DNA of 64,000 bases from Heliocidaris tuberculata (Eukaryota; Echinodermata; Echinoidea; Camarodonta; Echinometridae). The stretch lies in the NCBI GenBank assembly GCA_025618425.1, contig CM046845.1:3270541-3334540 (forward strand). The letters run 5' to 3'. The notes below the pieces were generated by a model, which saw nothing but the letters and a program-made list of their open reading frames with translations, searched no databases and had not been told where the DNA came from. A program made the translations under genes and the position numbers. Numbering within the stretch: position 1 is the stretch's first letter; the number at the start of each line of letters is the position of its first letter. This document shows, one piece after another, positions 60,683 through 64,000 of the stretch.

Positions 60683-63600
60683 CATCCAGATTATGAAATA
60701 TCACGACATAGAATGGTGCGCCTCAAAGAGCAAATGAAAAAGAAGTGATGCCAAGAACCAGACTAAGAATAATGTATGCTCTGTACCTTGTTGTTTCCTA
60801 ATCAACAGCATGTATTTATGCAGGGATTGCATCAAATTTGCACGGCTTTGTGTCATTTCTAACTCGAAATGGAATTGCCAATTATGGAGTGATACTTTGT
60901 GCTATCCTCACTCACTCTCCAACATTCTGCTCATCATCGACTCCTCTCCGGGGAGAAGGGGATGCTCCAACGAAGAATGATATCAATAAATTAGGGTATC
61001 CCATGGAGGTGGTAGGGATCTGTTTTGATTAGCGCATCCCATATGCTGCACATGATGGCTGAGTGGGAGGGGGAGGTGTTAGCGGGTTGTATTAGCACAT
61101 GGGTGGAATATAAGATGGCAGGCATCGGAGGCAGGCCGACTGTACATAAGTGAATGATATCCTGAAATGGCAGTGGTCTCCTTCTGTACATGCTTACCTG
61201 ACCTACTCCCACTTATTGTTGGGAATTCCCACATCCATCTAGTCATTAATTGTAAATGGAATACACTTTGGTCTAGGATGGGTGGTGTATCCTTACTTTC
61301 ATAGTAAATATGACGATGAGAAGTAATCTTGACTTCTGGTAATGTGGGAGAAATTCTTTTTCACAGAATAGACTTGTTCACAGATATATTCAAATTTTAT
61401 GAATACTTTAAAAACAAAGGTTGTTCTTGACAACCTGAAAGCTTGTCAGAGGCTTGTCAGACATAGCAACAATTAATGTATGCAAACTGGTTTCTAAGTA
61501 TTGTAGTTAATTTATTAATAACAGGTTAATTGAATACATCGTTACTATAGGTCCCCAGGAAAGAAACATCCATAAATTTGAATAACTTTGTGAACAGTTC
61601 TATTAAATGAAACTCGAACTAGATGTTCAAAACTGCAAATAAATGATGGCTTTTGAATGATTTTAATAGGAAATGTATAGCTCAATAATAAGCAAAGAAA
61701 GATAAGAGAGTCAAGCTGGTAGTCTGAAACCAAGTGCATAAGGCTGGGTTTCTAGAGCTCTTTGTAGTTTTTGTCCATTTTCACACAAAAGCCTTAGAAC
61801 AAATATAAATATTAACTTTTGTCTATGTAAACAAAATATTTGGGAGAGGATGGGCCACTTATATATTTTGTACATCTCCACTTGCATGTAGTTGGTAGGT
61901 GTTGAGGATAAAGTATAATTATTGTAATAAAATTTGAGAAAATACAGGATGATTCTGTTCATCTTTATGGTCAAGAGAACTTCAAGAAAGTTAAAGTTTC
62001 TTAGTGATGCTATCCTTCGTGTAAACTTGGTAAAAGTGAGAAAAGGAAAAATCAAGGTATGAAGGAAATTCATATAAATCAAAGATATATATTCTCTTTG
62101 GATCAATTACTAAGGAATCTTGACACTATCTAATGAAATGTGGTACTATGTGCAAAATCTAGAGTGAATACTGTAGATATAAGTTACCCTTCTTCTTCAT
62201 CAATGACACATACAATGAAATAAGAATGATCAGATTTAGAATAGGTCTGAGCATGGTCTGAGCATCTAAAGTTAATGGACGGAGGTTAAAAATTTTCTGC
62301 TTCTCTGCTCTGTTCATTGAAGGTTATGGATAGAAACAGGCTAACCATTCCCCCCAGGATGGGAGTCTTTGCCTATATACCCTTCCTCATGAAACTCACG
62401 CTGACAGCATCCATTAGATGAACATGGCAAGTTTTAAGGCTTTCGATGTAGGGTGTTGGATACCACACTTTTTGCCGCCAAACCACGGTGATAAGTAAAT
62501 CCTCGGGTCTTCTTACATTTTTTTTGAGCAAATGGCAGTGGTTGCATTGTGCATTAACATATCTTAACATACTTTTAAAACAGTGGAAAGCTTACAGCCA
62601 AATGATTATTGTGTAGTGCTTAAAATACTTGAGGTAACTTAAATCCCCTTCATTCTTCTTCTCTGTTTTATATATATCCTTTGACAAAGACACTATGACG
62701 AAAATTAATTTGTCACATGTATTGTATTTACATTTTTTAGGAGTGGGGAAATGGATTTGCATTAGAGCCCCCCCCCCCATCCCCAAGCAAAATAGTCCTT
62801 CAAAATTACTGACAGCATCCGTTCTTTGAAGCACCGTGAAGTACAGATATTATGACCCACACCCCTACTTAGATCTAACACTTGATGTGTTAATTTAATG
62901 GGTAGTGCAATATGATTCCAAAAGCATTAGTCTCCTGTACTTATGAATCCCAGACCTATGCACCATCTTCAATTGAATCAAATCTTCAACTGAATTCTCT
63001 ATAGCAATAACGAACCTTTTAAGGAAGCTCATTTCTGGAGTATTATTATTTCGAAAGTTTTATTCTCAGATTATGATAATTCATATATTTATAATGATAG
63101 TACCATTATAAATCACAGTGTAACAACCCCCTTCCCCCATTTCCCCCCTCATGAGGCTATTTCTAAGACATTCACCAACAACAAGTCTGTCCTAGAGAAG
63201 GGAAATACTGTATCTAGGGCTACGGGTGTCAGCAAAGCCCCATTTCCCCCTGGGAGATCTGTCTCCATATTTTCAACTTCAAATAATCTTCAAGAATAAA
63301 AACACAGGGGCTACCAAAAGTGCTAGCTGAGGGCTACTGGGGTATTTTTAATGGGGGAGTGGGAGCAAAACAGGAAGGGCTGGATCCTGTGGGTTTTTTT
63401 TAGCACCAACTATTAAACTATTGGAAATTTTGATATGTGTTTTGAGATGGGCCTTTTCTGAGTCATCCTAATGGGTCTGCATGTAACCACTAGAGCAGTT
63501 GATGAGAGAAATTCAATCTCTACTCTAACCGACATCTGTCCAAACGTATGCCTGCAATGCCAACTTGAATTACACAGGGAAAGAGGGTCGAGTAAGAAGG

Positions 63601-64000
63601 AACGATGGAGCAAGTTTCGGCAAGGTATTGCATATTGCTCTTCTCTTACTCATGCCGCAGGTATGAGGGAGCCGAGGTACCTAGCCTTTCAATTATGAAA
63701 TACAAGTATTACAAGCATTTTTCTGCCACTGTATAGATTACAGTGTATCTTGAATAATAAACTTGTCTTATTTTTGGCATTGGAAAATATTGACTGATAT
63801 AACATTCTTGCAAGATGATTGAAACTTTTTCAATTTAATTTGCAGGTCTACTTAAGTAGAGGTGAAGAAAAAAAATCACCCTATCAAAGAAGAAAGAAAA
63901 AACAAAGTTGTTGTGATGGACATAATAGCAATAGTGATATTTGGATGCAATTAAGCTATTCGATTCTTGCATGCACACAATTTACACCATCTCCACTCCC

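Larger units (their letters stand above)
59453..64000 (+). other. Start of the next intron of the MTSS1-like gene
   Basis: It begins GTTTGTATTAGG after the exon ending at 59452 and is not closed within the window. A SINE and two family-B MITEs lie within its first 1.3 kb. The rest (60683-64000) shows no recognised gene. The stretch 60940-61250 is less repetitive and GC-richer. A poly-C lies at about 62767-62778, and C-rich runs near 63127-63150. Confidence 0.8.

Noticed and set aside
63560..63610. Next MTSS1 exon (bounded by ACACAG and AAG|GTATTG)
   Set aside because: In the required phase it gives a sequence without similarity to the expected EYKKARQEIKKKSSDT-like segment.

Overview
The window is metazoan nuclear DNA, AT-rich and almost entirely non-coding. 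The only coding sequence I can support is four short exons on the + strand, at 7897-7958, 10533-10606, 57336-57420 and 59361-59452. Each is bounded by AG and GT, their phases join without error (0/2, 2/1, 1/2, 2/1), and together they encode 104 consecutive codons. This matches the N-terminal I-BAR (IMD) domain of the MTSS1 (MIM) / MTSS2 (ABBA) family. Codon-level matches include KAGKL..QLR, FLDAFQ..AD.AT.TRG, LTR.C.RH.SIE.KL and PLQE..EEWKK...QLDKDHAK. The first I-BAR exon (upstream of the window) and the rest of the protein (downstream) are not present.

Layout: 1-7896 is upstream intron or 5' region of this gene. A 2.6 kb intron follows the second I-BAR exon. A very large intron of about 46.7 kb (10607-57335) then separates two consecutive exons of one helical domain. 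A 1.9 kb intron and at least 4.5 kb of a further intron complete the window. No nested protein gene, rRNA or intact tRNA gene was found. The open reading frames in the introns are short, rich in simple sequence and resemble no family I know.

The introns are filled with small non-autonomous DNA transposons and fold-back elements. These include a 900 bp TTAA-ended fold-back (3621-4520), a 388 bp palindromic element with a perfect 40 bp core (18963-19350), and two inverted copies of a TTAA/CCCTTTC element (35663-36083 and 44356-44772). A second TTAA family has three copies (34776-35156, 59844-60240, 60303-60682). Two GC-rich elements have GACCCCGTTCTCATTA-type ends (38711-40549, 50717-51240). 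A TA-flanked element with long inverted ends lies at 52651-53620. There is also a full-length tRNA-headed SINE of MetaSINE type (59551-59843), plus tandem duplications, homopolymer G/C tracts and GA/CA microsatellites.

Organism: the long introns, MetaSINE-type SINE, abundant TACATGTA and TAGGCCTA words, and a single MTSS-type gene point to a marine invertebrate. An echinoderm such as a sea urchin is my best guess, but this is inference. The least explained structure is at 52145-52406: an array of AACCGATGAC words that turns round on a 20 bp perfect palindrome and lies between CA microsatellites.
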